Positions 43,621 through 52,307 of a DNA stretch of 64,000 nucleotides are shown piece after piece (position 1 is the stretch's first letter; every line of letters starts with the position of its first letter). The position numbers were made by a program, and so were the translations under genes. This DNA is from Streptomyces sp. NBC_01306 (GTDB lineage Bacteria > Actinomycetota > Actinomycetes > Streptomycetales > Streptomycetaceae). The stretch spans positions 6,959,501 to 7,023,500 of the forward strand of contig NZ_JAPEPC010000001.1 in assembly GCF_026340465.1 (NCBI RefSeq), read 5' to 3'. Under the pieces are notes generated by a model. That model had not been told where the DNA came from. It saw only the letters and a program-made list of their open reading frames with translations, and ran no database searches.

Positions 43621-44322
43621 TCACTCCGTCCGGGCCGCCCCGGATTCCAGCGCCCGGTCCACCATCCGGGGCAGCGGCGCCAGTTCCAGCAGGCCCGTGA
43701 CCGTACCGGCCGTGAGGGCGTGCCAGAGCCCCGGCCTGCGGAGCATCGCGTGATCCCCGCCGGTGACCGTCAGCGCGCACGCCCGGGCACCGGATTCCCG
43801 GGCCCGGTGCACGAACGCGGCGCTTTCCCCGGGATCGGTCGTACGGTCCCGGTCCCCGTGCAGCAGCACGACCGTGCGGCCGCGCAGATGACCGGTCGCC
43901 TCGTCCGGCGGGCACCAGGGGGCCAGGCCGACCACCGCGCGTACCGACGGGTGCGCGGCGGCGCTCAGCGCCGCACGGCCGCCCATGGAGTGCCCGACGA
44001 GCACCACCGGGATGTCGCCTGCGGTTGCGGCGAGTTCACCGAGGGCGCGCCGCGCGTCCTGCGCGGCGTCCGCGCGGGTGCCGTTCCAGCCGCGGTACCG
44101 GTAGCGGACCCGCCCCAGCAGCACCGAGTGCCCCGCCGTGGCCCCGGCGATCCGCGAGGCGATGGGCCGCATCCGGACCTCCGGCAGATTCCACGGCGGC
44201 GGCGGACGCAGACCGTCGGCCCGGCCGCCGTGCAGCAGCAGCACCGCGGCCTTCGGGGCCGTGCAGGGCCTGGTGAGTATCAGGGCGGGCTGCTGCACGC
44301 CGTCATTGCGCCGTTCGGACAC
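43621..44322 (-). CDS. Alpha/beta hydrolase
   Basis: 233-residue hydrolase of the dienelactone hydrolase/lipase-like type. The oxyanion region is LLLHGGRADG. The nucleophile elbow is VGHSMGGRAAL (Ser about 112), the acid residue is in LLHGDRDRTTDP, and the histidine is in VTGGDHAML (about 204). All three catalytic residues are present. The start is GTG 44322, with AAGGAAG upstream; a longer frame upstream crosses a 12-C tract and is not used. Confidence 0.87.
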   Translation of the reverse strand: MSERRNDGVQQPALILTRPCTAPKAAVLLLHGGRADGLRPPPPWNLPEVRMRPIASRIAGATAGHSVLLGRVRYRYRGWNGTRADAAQDARRALGELAATAGDIPVVLVGHSMGGRAALSAAAHPSVRAVVGLAPWCPPDEATGHLRGRTVVLLHGDRDRTTDPGESAAFVHRARESGARACALTVTGGDHAMLRRPGLWHALTAGTVTGLLELAPLPRMVDRALESGAARTE

Positions 44323-44380
44323 GCGCGGGACTTCCTTTCCTGGCCGGTGGGTTCGCGGGCCCGTACGGCTGCGCCGTCCG

Positions 44381-44392
44381 CCCCCCCCCCCC
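44381..44392. repeat. Homopolymeric C12 tract
   Basis: Twelve consecutive C bases in the 145-bp gap between the hydrolase and DeoR genes (both minus strand). It may be a slippage-prone site or an assembly uncertainty. Confidence 0.8.
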
Positions 44393-44467
44393 GCAGGGTT
44401 CTTCGTGGCCGCCGGGGGTTCGGATTGCCCCACCGCGGAGCGTGGAGCGCGTGGCCGGGTCCGGCTG

Positions 44468-45301
44468 TCAGCCGGTGTCCTCGCGGTCACCCGCCACGAC
44501 AAGCCCCGGCAGATACTCGGTGATCTCCTCACGTGCCCCTTCGGACAGCCCGGAGTCGGTGACGAACGCGTCCACATCCTCCAGCGTCGCGAACGAACTC
44601 AGCCCGACGGTGCCCCACTTGGTGTGGTCGGCGACCACCACCACCCGCCGCGCGGACTGCACGAACCTGCGGTTCGTCTCCGCCTCCGCGAGATTGGGCG
44701 TGGAGAGCCCCGCCTCGGCCGATATGCCGTGCACACCGAGGAACAGCACATCGAAGTGGAGCGACCTGATCGCCTGGTCGGCCACCGGGCCCACCAGCGA
44801 GTCCGACGGCGTACGCACCCCGCCGGTCAGCACCACCGTCGCGGCGCCCGGCCGCTGCCCGCCCCCGCCCATGACCCGCTGGGCGGCGTGGAAGACATCG
44901 GCGACGCGCACCGAGTTCGTCACCACGGTCAGATCCGGCACGTCCAGCAGGTGCTGGGCGAGGGCGTAGGTCGTGGTCCCGCCGGACAGGGCGATGGCAC
45001 TGCCCGGCGCGGCCATCGCCGCCGCGGCCCGCGCGATGTCCTCCTTGGCGCTCAGTTCGAGACCGGACTTGGCCTCGAACCCCGGCTCGTGCGTGGACGC
45101 CTCGACCACCGGCACCGCGCCGCCGTGCACCTTCTCGATCACACCCTGGCGCGCCAGCGCGTCCAGGTCCCGGCGGACCGTCATGTCCGAGACGTTGAGT
45201 TTGCGGGTGAGCTCGTTGACGCGGACACCGCCCCGTCGCCGTACCTCGTCGAGGATCAGGGCGCGACGCTGCTCCGCGAGCAGATTCTGATTGTCGCTCA
45301 C
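44468..45301 (-). CDS. DeoR family transcriptional regulator
   Basis: 277-residue regulator. The N-terminal HTH is EQRRALILDEVRRRGGVRVNE and SDMTVRRDLDAL (about residues 10-50), followed by EKVHGGAV. The sensor domain is of the DeoR/GlpR type with SGGTTTYALAQHL, TVVTNS and FLGVHGIS, which binds phosphosugars. It begins at GTG 45301 (VSDNQN), with GGAAGGACC upstream. No sugar operon is adjacent, so its target may be elsewhere. Confidence 0.9.
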   Translation of the reverse strand: MSDNQNLLAEQRRALILDEVRRRGGVRVNELTRKLNVSDMTVRRDLDALARQGVIEKVHGGAVPVVEASTHEPGFEAKSGLELSAKEDIARAAAAMAAPGSAIALSGGTTTYALAQHLLDVPDLTVVTNSVRVADVFHAAQRVMGGGGQRPGAATVVLTGGVRTPSDSLVGPVADQAIRSLHFDVLFLGVHGISAEAGLSTPNLAEAETNRRFVQSARRVVVVADHTKWGTVGLSSFATLEDVDAFVTDSGLSEGAREEITEYLPGLVVAGDREDTG

Positions 45302-45584
45302 CGCAGGGTCCGGTCCTTCCACGCGCCGATGCGGTGGCCGGAAGCCAGGGCCTCGTGTTCGGACCGTGCCGGGCTCGCGGGGGTACCGCACGGTCGAACG
45401 AAGACCCTCACCCCCTGGCCACCGGGGGATCCCTCATCCTCGCACGCAGAGTTCCCCGCCGCGCCACTGGTTGCCGGTCCTCTTCCGGGGGGAGATTCAG
45501 TGAGAGCCGTGCGGCGGGCCGCAGCCGTCCAGGATTCTGGACACACACCGCCGACCGTCCCCTCCACGAGAGCGAGCCACCGCA

Positions 45585-47978
45585 GTGTCCCCACCCCCGT
45601 CGCCCGCCGAGAGCGGTGCCCCCACGCTCGAACTCCTCGTTCACGGCGTCGGCGGAGCCACCCCGCAGGGGATGCTCGGTGACGCGCGCACCGTCCGGAT
45701 CACCGGCGACGAGACCGCGGCCGTCTACCGCCGGGCCGCCGACCTCCACGCCGAGGCGCACCCGCAGGACGCCAGGGACCGGCCGGTCCCGGAGGCGTAC
45801 GTCTGGTCCAACCTCACCTCCGGCAACAGCGCCCGCGCCCTGTGGCTGCTGTTGCTCCCCTTCATGGTCGTCAATCTCGCCCACTGGATGCTGCCGTCCG
45901 GCCGCGGCGGGGGCCGGGCAGTGCGGGTGTACGGCGTGCTGGTGCGGCTCGTCGCGCTCAGCCTCACCGTGCTGCTGGTCGCGGCGGCCTGCGAAGTGGC
46001 ACTCGATCTGACGGCCTGGCAGTGCGCCGGATCGTCCGGCTGCTCCGACGGCAAGTCCTGGCTCGGATTCCTGGCCGCCGACCACGGCGGCTGGTGGGCG
46101 CAGCCCGGCCGGAGGCTGGCCGTGGCAGCGCTCGTCCCCTCGGCTCTGACGGCGCTGCTCTGGTACCTCTCCAACCGCACCTGGAGCGCGTACGAGTCCC
46201 AGCAGCCGCTGGGCGACGACGCGCGTGCGGCGGATGCCGGAGACCCCGCGGAAGGCGACGGAGAGGACGGCGCGGGGGCCGACCCCCGGCCGGCGCTCGG
46301 CAGGCCCGGGTTCTGGTACGGGCGCAGGCTCGTGGCCCGGCTCCGCGCGGCGCACACCGCCGCCGGATTCCTGACCGTCGCCGCCGCGCTCACCGTCGCG
46401 GCCGCCGCCTTCGACCGCCGCTCGTCGGGGACACTTCTGGAGGCCATCGGCTGGCTCCTGGAAGCAACAATCCTCGTGTCGGCCTCAGTTGTGGTCTGGG
46501 TGGTCTGCCGCAGAGGCCGTACCGAGACCCGGCTCGACGAGGAGCTCGACCGGGCCGTCGTCACCCTGCTGCCCGGCGGCGCGCTGACCCTGCTCGGACT
46601 CTCCGCCCTCTACGCCGCCTGGTCGCGGCCCGGCTGGCGGTCGAGCGGCACCCTTCCGGGCGACCGCAGCTTCGGCATCCTGACCCTCGCCCAACTCGCC
46701 CTCGTCGTCGTGCTGGCCGCTGTCGCCATGGCGATGTACCGCCGGGCTCCCCACATCCGTACCGCACTGCGCGGACTCGCCGGCCCCGCGGTCGCCCTGC
46801 TCGCCTGCGCGCTCGGCGGCGTGATGACCGGTGGCGTCGCCCAGCGCGTGGCCGACTGGCTCGACGGGCCGGGTACGCCCGGGATGGGCAGCAAGAGCTC
46901 CATCGCCGGACCACCGGTGCTGCTCAGCTGGCAGGCGTCCGTCATCCCGGTGCTGCTGCTCTTGCTGCTGCTCCCGGTCGCCTACTACGCCCTGCGCACC
47001 CTGCGCAGGGAACGCCGTATCGCAGCGACCCTCATGACGGACTACCCGCACGAGAGGCCGGACACCGTGCGTACCCGGCAGATCGCCGGGGTCCGCGCCC
47101 GCGCCCAGCTCACCGACGCCGCACCGCCGTTCGTCGGTATCGTCTCGGCGGCCACCCTGCTGCTCGGAGGGGGCGCGCTGATCGGCTCCTGGCTCAGCGA
47201 CCAGGTGCCGGGCCGGGCGGCCGACGCGGCGCCCTCCGTCATCGCGTCCGCCACCGACGCCGCGCAGGCGGCAGGGTCCTGGCTGGTGGGCCTCGGCTTC
47301 ATACTGTTCGTCACCCTGGGCAGGCGCGCGTACCGCGACGCGTCGGCCCGGCGCAGCATCGGCATCCTCTGGGACGTGGGCACCTTCTGGCCGCGCGCCG
47401 CGCACCCGTTCGCGCCGCCCTGTTACGCCGAGCGCGCGGTCCCCGACCTGACCTGGCGCATGTTCACCTGGACCGACCGCACCGGCGGCAGGCTGGTCAT
47501 CTCGGGCCACTCACAGGGCAGCGTGCTGGCCGCGGCCGCCGTCTGGCAGCTGCCCGCCCGTACCCGCCGCAGGGTCGCGCTGCTCACCTACGGCTCACCG
47601 CTGGAGCGGCTGTACGGGCGGTGGTTCCCGGCGTACTTCGGGCCCGACTGCCTGGACGGGCTGCACCTGGAAGTGCCCTGCTGGCGCAATCTGTGGCGGG
47701 CCACGGACCCCATCGGGGGCTGGGTGCTGCGCGACGGGGACGTCGACCGGGGGCCGCTGCTCGATCCGGCCGCCTACGGCAGAACCCGCGAACACCCGCT
47801 GCCGGACCCGATCCTGGGCCACTCCGACTACCAGGCCGACCCGGCGTTCGCCGAGGAGCGCGCGGCACTGCTGGACCGGCTGGCGACGAAACTGCCACGC
47901 CAGGCCGGTCCGTCCGGAGAGGCCGATTCCGGTCAGGTCACGGCAGTTCCGGCAGATCCTCCGGGAACAGCAGACTGA
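45585..47978 (+). CDS. Large membrane protein with alpha/beta hydrolase (lipase-like) motifs
   Basis: 797 residues. The N terminus holds LELLVHGVGGATP (residues 15-27), an oxyanion-type HGxGG. Multiple membrane spans follow (about 85-105, 115-135, 175-195, 250-300, 325-345, 365-385, 395-415, 445-465, 515-535, 560-580). A C-terminal cytoplasmic part contains VISGHSQGSVLA (about 637-648), a GxSxG nucleophile elbow, and LTYGSPLERLY. The two halves of a hydrolase thus appear separated by a membrane domain. The role is unknown; lipid hydrolysis is plausible. GTG 45585 has no strong ribosome site. It overlaps the convergent AAA+ gene by 41 bp. Confidence 0.78.
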   Translation: MSPPPSPAESGAPTLELLVHGVGGATPQGMLGDARTVRITGDETAAVYRRAADLHAEAHPQDARDRPVPEAYVWSNLTSGNSARALWLLLLPFMVVNLAHWMLPSGRGGGRAVRVYGVLVRLVALSLTVLLVAAACEVALDLTAWQCAGSSGCSDGKSWLGFLAADHGGWWAQPGRRLAVAALVPSALTALLWYLSNRTWSAYESQQPLGDDARAADAGDPAEGDGEDGAGADPRPALGRPGFWYGRRLVARLRAAHTAAGFLTVAAALTVAAAAFDRRSSGTLLEAIGWLLEATILVSASVVVWVVCRRGRTETRLDEELDRAVVTLLPGGALTLLGLSALYAAWSRPGWRSSGTLPGDRSFGILTLAQLALVVVLAAVAMAMYRRAPHIRTALRGLAGPAVALLACALGGVMTGGVAQRVADWLDGPGTPGMGSKSSIAGPPVLLSWQASVIPVLLLLLLLPVAYYALRTLRRERRIAATLMTDYPHERPDTVRTRQIAGVRARAQLTDAAPPFVGIVSAATLLLGGGALIGSWLSDQVPGRAADAAPSVIASATDAAQAAGSWLVGLGFILFVTLGRRAYRDASARRSIGILWDVGTFWPRAAHPFAPPCYAERAVPDLTWRMFTWTDRTGGRLVISGHSQGSVLAAAAVWQLPARTRRRVALLTYGSPLERLYGRWFPAYFGPDCLDGLHLEVPCWRNLWRATDPIGGWVLRDGDVDRGPLLDPAAYGRTREHPLPDPILGHSDYQADPAFAEERAALLDRLATKLPRQAGPSGEADSGQVTAVPADPPGTAD

Positions 47979-50391
47979 GATCGTCGGTCGACATCTCGGA
48001 GAACTGGGCCACCCGGCCCGCGTGCCGCTCCACCATGGACTCGAACGTCTGCCGGGCGGTCCTGCCGTTGCCGAAGGCGGGGCCCTTGGGCAGCACCGTG
48101 AAGTACTTCAGCAGGGCTTCCGGCGCGCCGTCACCGAGCCGGTACTCGTGCTCGTCCGCCTGCTGCTCGACGATCCGCAGCAGCTCGTCGGGCGCGTAGT
48201 CGCCGAAGGTGATGGTCCGTGAGAAACGGGACGCGACACCGGGGTTGACGCCCAGGAAGCGCTCCATCTCCGCGGTGTAGCCGGCGACGATCACCACCAC
48301 CGCGTCCCGGTGGTCCTCCATCAGCTTGACCAGCGTGTCGATGGCTTCCTTGCCGAAGTCCCGCCCCGAATCCTCGGGGGAGAGCGCATACGCCTCATCG
48401 ATGAAGAGCACCCCGCCCCTGGCCCGGTCGAACGCCTCCTGGGTGCGGATGGCGGTCGAGCCGATGTGCTCGCCCACCAGGTCGACCCGGGAGACCTCGA
48501 CGAGATGCCCGCGCTCCAGCACTCCGAGCGAGGCGAGGATCTCGCCGTACAGCCGGGCCACCGTGGTCTTGCCCGTGCCGGGGGAGCCGGTGAACACCAG
48601 ATGGCGCCGGGCCGAGGCTGCCTTGAGGCCCGCGGCGGCGCGCCGCCTGCCGATCTCGATCATGTCGGTGAGGGCGCGCACCTCGCGCTTGACGCTCTCC
48701 AGGCCCACCAGGGTGTCGAGTTCACCCAGGACGTCCACCGAGGAGCGTATGGGCTCGTCCACGGGGGCGGGCGCGGCCGGCTGCGCGGGGGCCCCGGCCG
48801 GCCGCGGGCCGGGCAGTGCGCCGAGCAGACCCGCCGTCTGCGTCGCGGTCGCCACGGCGGGAGCGCCCACAGCAGGCGCCCCGTGCGGATCGGTCAGCAG
48901 GCCGCTCTCGTCGCTGGTGCAGTCCTCCACCACGGGGCCGCCTGCGCCGCCCTCACCCAGGGCGCCGTCGGCGAACTCGTAACCGCTGCGTGCGCACCGC
49001 TCGGTACGGCAGCGGGTCAAGGTGGTGCGGCAGCCGTCTATGACATGGAAGCCGTACCCGGCGCTGCCCGTCACCCGGCAGTTGTGGAACGTGCCGCGTC
49101 CCTCGGCCGAGACATAGAAGCCCGCCTCCGCGGGCGAGGTCACGGTGCACCGCTCGATCCTCGGGTCGGCGCCCTTGGTGACGATGACGCCGGTCTGCGC
49201 CGCGTCGATGGTGCAGCCGCTGAGCGTGCCGCCGCTGCCGTGGTCGCGGAACCAGGCGCCGGTGGACGCCTCCCGGATGCGGCAGTCGTCCAGCTGCGCG
49301 GTGGCGCCGTCGCTCACCGAGACCGCCGTGTTCCGCACCTGCGAGAGATCGCTGTCGACCACGTCGGCCCGTGAGCCTCGGTCCAGTACGAAGATCGCGT
49401 CCGGTACGTCGTGCACCCGGCAGGAGTCCAGCACCACCGTCGCCCCGTCGCTGACCCAGACGGCCGGGTAGTCGCCCGTACTGTCGTGGATCTCGCACTG
49501 GTTGGCATCCACCCGGGTGCCCGGATCCCAGACCGAAAGACCGTTGCGCCCGAAGCGCCGGACGGTCGAGCGCGTCAGCGTGAGCACCGAACGGGACCGG
49601 AGGTCGACCGCGTTCTCCGGGATGTCATGGATGTCGCAGTCCGACAGCGTCAGTACCGCGTCCGTGTCGAGCGTGACGCCGTCGGCCGATGTGCGGTGGA
49701 CGGTGCAGTCGGTGAGATGGGCCGACGCGCGCGCGGCGACCTGCACACCGGTGCCCTTGACCTCGTAGATCTCGCAGCCGAAGGCCTCAAGGCCGCTGCC
49801 GTCGCCGGAGACGCTCAGTCCGGCGCCCGACGCGTGGTGGACCCGGCAGCCCTCGATCCTGGGGTGCGCACCGCCGTGCACCGAGATGCCCGACTGGCCG
49901 GCCGCGACCACCTCGCACTCCTCGAACACCCCGCCCGCGCCGTCCAGTACACCGATTCCGACGCCCGCCGGATTGTCGACCGTGCAGCGGCGCACGGTCG
50001 GCCGGGCCGCCCCGCGCACCTCGATGCCGACGGCCGAGCGGGTGACGATCCGCAGCCCCAGCAGCTCGGGGGTGCCCTCCTCGACGAGCAGCGCGGGCGC
50101 GGACGAGTCCTGCCCCTCGACCTGGAGGTCCTGGACGACCGCGGACGCCCGCACGGTGAGCGGGATGCCGTCGGCGGGCGCGATCCGCACCGAGCCGACC
50201 GCGCCGTCGGCGCCGCGCAGCGTGATCGCGTGCTGGACGACGAGATTCTCGCGGTACGTGCCGGGAGCGACCGTGAGGATGTCACCGTCGCCTGCGGCCT
50301 CCAGGGCTGCGGCGAGGGAGACGTACTCGCCTGTGCGGCGCCGCCACCTCGATGTTCCGGTGTACGTCACCTGGACCGTGCCCTGTGCCAT
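47938..50391 (-). CDS. Beta-helix repeat protein fused to an AAA+ ATPase (CbxX/EccA type)
   Basis: 817 residues. Residues 1-480 are a right-handed parallel beta-helix built from PbH1-like repeats (DCDIHD-type rungs of about 22-24 residues). A Pro/Ala linker follows (about 500-540). Residues 545-800 are an AAA+ ATPase with Walker A FTGSPGTGKTTVA, Walker B GGVLFIDEAYAL, the sensor AGYTAEMERFL and the Arg finger VASRFSRTI. The ATPase type is shared with EccA of type VII secretion and CbbX activases. The beta-helix may be a substrate- or surface-binding rod remodelled by the motor. It is cytoplasmic, as no signal peptide is present. Its 3' end overlaps the convergent hydrolase gene by 41 bp. Confidence 0.88.
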   Translation of the reverse strand: MAQGTVQVTYTGTSRWRRRTGEYVSLAAALEAAGDGDILTVAPGTYRENLVVQHAITLRGADGAVGSVRIAPADGIPLTVRASAVVQDLQVEGQDSSAPALLVEEGTPELLGLRIVTRSAVGIEVRGAARPTVRRCTVDNPAGVGIGVLDGAGGVFEECEVVAAGQSGISVHGGAHPRIEGCRVHHASGAGLSVSGDGSGLEAFGCEIYEVKGTGVQVAARASAHLTDCTVHRTSADGVTLDTDAVLTLSDCDIHDIPENAVDLRSRSVLTLTRSTVRRFGRNGLSVWDPGTRVDANQCEIHDSTGDYPAVWVSDGATVVLDSCRVHDVPDAIFVLDRGSRADVVDSDLSQVRNTAVSVSDGATAQLDDCRIREASTGAWFRDHGSGGTLSGCTIDAAQTGVIVTKGADPRIERCTVTSPAEAGFYVSAEGRGTFHNCRVTGSAGYGFHVIDGCRTTLTRCRTERCARSGYEFADGALGEGGAGGPVVEDCTSDESGLLTDPHGAPAVGAPAVATATQTAGLLGALPGPRPAGAPAQPAAPAPVDEPIRSSVDVLGELDTLVGLESVKREVRALTDMIEIGRRRAAAGLKAASARRHLVFTGSPGTGKTTVARLYGEILASLGVLERGHLVEVSRVDLVGEHIGSTAIRTQEAFDRARGGVLFIDEAYALSPEDSGRDFGKEAIDTLVKLMEDHRDAVVVIVAGYTAEMERFLGVNPGVASRFSRTITFGDYAPDELLRIVEQQADEHEYRLGDGAPEALLKYFTVLPKGPAFGNGRTARQTFESMVERHAGRVAQFSEMSTDDLSLLFPEDLPELP

Positions 50392-50480
50392 GGCGCTGTT
50401 GTGCCCCCACCTCGTGTGCCCGACGGATGTGGCCCCACCGTAGCGCGCGCGGGAGGCGGGAGTTGACGCGAGAGCCGGTC

Positions 50481-51089
50481 TCAGCTGCCTGTGCCCGTGC
50501 GTCCCCAGTCAGGACCGGCTTTGCTCCAGGCGCGGTCGAGTCTCACATACCGCCGCTGCACCAGACGCCATACGACGAGACGCCGCCCGACCACGATGAG
50601 CCCCGCCATGCCGGCGGCCGCCCCGAACCCCGCGAGCACCGCGCGGGCCCGCACCGTGCGGGGCTTCATGGGGCTGTTGACGAAGTGTCCGCGGTCGTCG
50701 GTCCAGATGCGCAAGCGGACGCCTGGCCGGCTGTCGCTCTTGAATGTGGAGAGTGCCCCGCGGTGTCTGCTCCCGTCCACACCGGTCCAGACGACGGCGG
50801 CCCGGCCCCGCGGCACGGCGTCCGAGATCCCGTCGGGGTTGGCGGCCATCACCGACCGGTCGGGCAGCGCACGCACGACAGTGGCGGTCGTCGCGTGCCG
50901 GTGCCGGCGCTGGACCCGGGCGGTGTCCTGGAGGGCGCTGCCGGTGAGAGAGCCGCAGAGCCATCCCGCGAGCGGCGCCGCGACCGCGATGAGCAGCAGC
51001 GCGACGAGCGCCACCCATGCTTCGGCGAGATCCGTCCCACGGCGCAGGGGATTGTGACGCCAGCGCCACACACCGGCTGCTGCTCGCAC
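50481..51089 (-). CDS. Rv1733c-like membrane protein
   Basis: 202 residues with two membrane spans: about 25-47 (AWVALVALLLIAVAAPLAGWLCG) and about 148-170. An extracytoplasmic domain lies between them (TATVVRALPD, RAAVVWTGVDG, RIWTDDRGHFVNSPM). The C terminus RRYVRLDRAWSKVGPDWG-like is typical of the streptomycete members of the Rv1733c family. The start is GTG 51089, with GGAAGGGGG upstream. Function unknown. Confidence 0.82.
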   Translation of the reverse strand: MRAAAGVWRWRHNPLRRGTDLAEAWVALVALLLIAVAAPLAGWLCGSLTGSALQDTARVQRRHRHATTATVVRALPDRSVMAANPDGISDAVPRGRAAVVWTGVDGSRHRGALSTFKSDSRPGVRLRIWTDDRGHFVNSPMKPRTVRARAVLAGFGAAAGMAGLIVVGRRLVVWRLVQRRYVRLDRAWSKAGPDWGRTGTGS

Positions 51090-51580
51090 CGTCCCGCACC
51101 CCCTTCCGCTTCCGTCCTGACCTCACTGGCACGGACTGCCCACGACGGGACGCAGCGAGATCAATCTCACTCCGTACAACGAGCGTGCCGTATCTGTGAG
51201 TTCCCTGGGAAACGGTCTCATCCGAGGATGTGCACAGGATCACCGACGTGCGGGACGCCGGTCGTCCCGGGGACGAGATTCTGGCCGAACAGCAGGTCAT
51301 TGTCCACGCGGCGGTGCCGGGCGAGGGCACGCGGTGGCTGCCAACGCCGGCCGTGGATACCGACGTTGGGTGACGGTGTTGCGTGACGGTCTTCCCGTTC
51401 TCGTCCCCGGGTATCCACCGCCGGTCTCCGGCCGCCTCCCAGGGTTCGACCGCGGCCGAACCCGACGCACACCCCCGTGAAGGACGTGGCCGGATGGATG
51501 TGGAACCTGTGCAGAACTGCGGGAACCGGTTGCGACACGGCAGTCGACCTGCCACCGGTCCTGATGTGCCGGAAGGGCCG
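51090..51580. other. 491-bp intergenic region with a MOSC remnant
   Basis: This gap between two leftward genes holds no intact gene. The only protein-like trace is the end of a MOSC-domain protein on the minus strand (51218-51343). The rest (51344-51580) has open frames of poor composition. Confidence 0.5.
51218..51343 (-). pseudogene. C-terminal remnant of a MOSC-domain protein
   Basis: The minus strand reads PPRALARHRRVDNDLLFGQNL and then VPGTTGVPHVGDPVHILG followed by a stop. This is the conserved end of MOSC (molybdenum cofactor sulfurase C-terminal) proteins, where EPLRTLAxHR, a FGxNLVP block and RVGDPVxVL occur in this order. The upstream frame is not MOSC-like, and neither the N-terminal barrel nor the cysteine region is present. 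It is a decayed gene end, called from motif recognition. Confidence 0.6.
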
Positions 51581-52024
51581 TCAGTATCCGCGGCCCTGGT
51601 AGGGGCGGTTGTACGGATCCTCGTACGGCGAGGGCGCGGGCCGCTGGGCCGCGGGACGCATCGCCTCGTAACCGGCGCCGCCGACGGGCCGCTGCGGCTG
51701 TTGCTGCGGTCCCGGGTACCCGCGCGGCGCCGTGGCCTGCTGCGGAATGTACGGCGCCGGCGCGTGCTGCATCGGCGCGGGCTGTCCCATGGGCTGCGGA
51801 TAGCCGTAGGACGGCGCCTGCTGCGAAGGACCGGCCGGCAGCGCGGGAAGCGCCGACGGCAGTGCCGGCAGGTAGCTGTTGCCGGTGTCGTAAGCCGAAG
51901 GGACTCTGATCGGAGCGATCTGAGGGGTGCCCCGCTCTGCGACAAGAGAATCGTAGATAGGGGTGTCCGGGAAGGACGGCGCGGAGTAGTAACCGCCACC
52001 GTAGGTCGCACGGGGGGACGTCAT
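51581..52024 (-). CDS. DUF6643 family protein
   Basis: 147-residue Pro/Gln/Tyr-rich protein. It opens with TSPRATYGGGYYSAPSFPDTP and YDSLVAERGTPQIAPIRVP, the conserved start of the streptomycete DUF6643 family. The rest is disordered and proline-rich, ending YQGRGY. No enzyme motif or membrane span is present. ATG 52024 lacks a ribosome site. It is divergent from the double TerD gene. Function unknown. Confidence 0.82.
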   Translation of the reverse strand: MTSPRATYGGGYYSAPSFPDTPIYDSLVAERGTPQIAPIRVPSAYDTGNSYLPALPSALPALPAGPSQQAPSYGYPQPMGQPAPMQHAPAPYIPQQATAPRGYPGPQQQPQRPVGGAGYEAMRPAAQRPAPSPYEDPYNRPYQGRGY

Positions 52025-52307
52025 GGCACATAAGTAAAGCCCACGATGTGCTGATTGGGGAGCCCGATAAGAGGGTTGTTTTGCGCGTTCCGGGTGACTG
52101 TGGATCCCCAATGCGAGCGAACTTGCCAAAAACGGTCGTCAGGCCCGACGCTGATCGGGTAGAGGCCTGCTCGCGGGCCGGTTACCGACGGGTTGCCGTC
52201 AGATGGCGCAACGATCTTCCCGTGCTCGTCGGGCGCGCTCACCGGTGGCTGGGATTAGGTTGGCCGTACGGAAATCTACGGCTTCACGACGCCAGTTGGG
52301 GGCGAGC

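Noticed and set aside
48953-50391. Periodic pattern that might look like tandem DNA repeats
   Set aside because: It reflects the degenerate protein-level beta-helix repeats. The DNA repeats are not conserved enough to be a tandem array or CRISPR.
51196-51480. 94-codon frame in the intergenic region
   Set aside because: Arg/Gly-rich, no ribosome site, and no recognisable family. It overlaps the MOSC remnant on the other strand.
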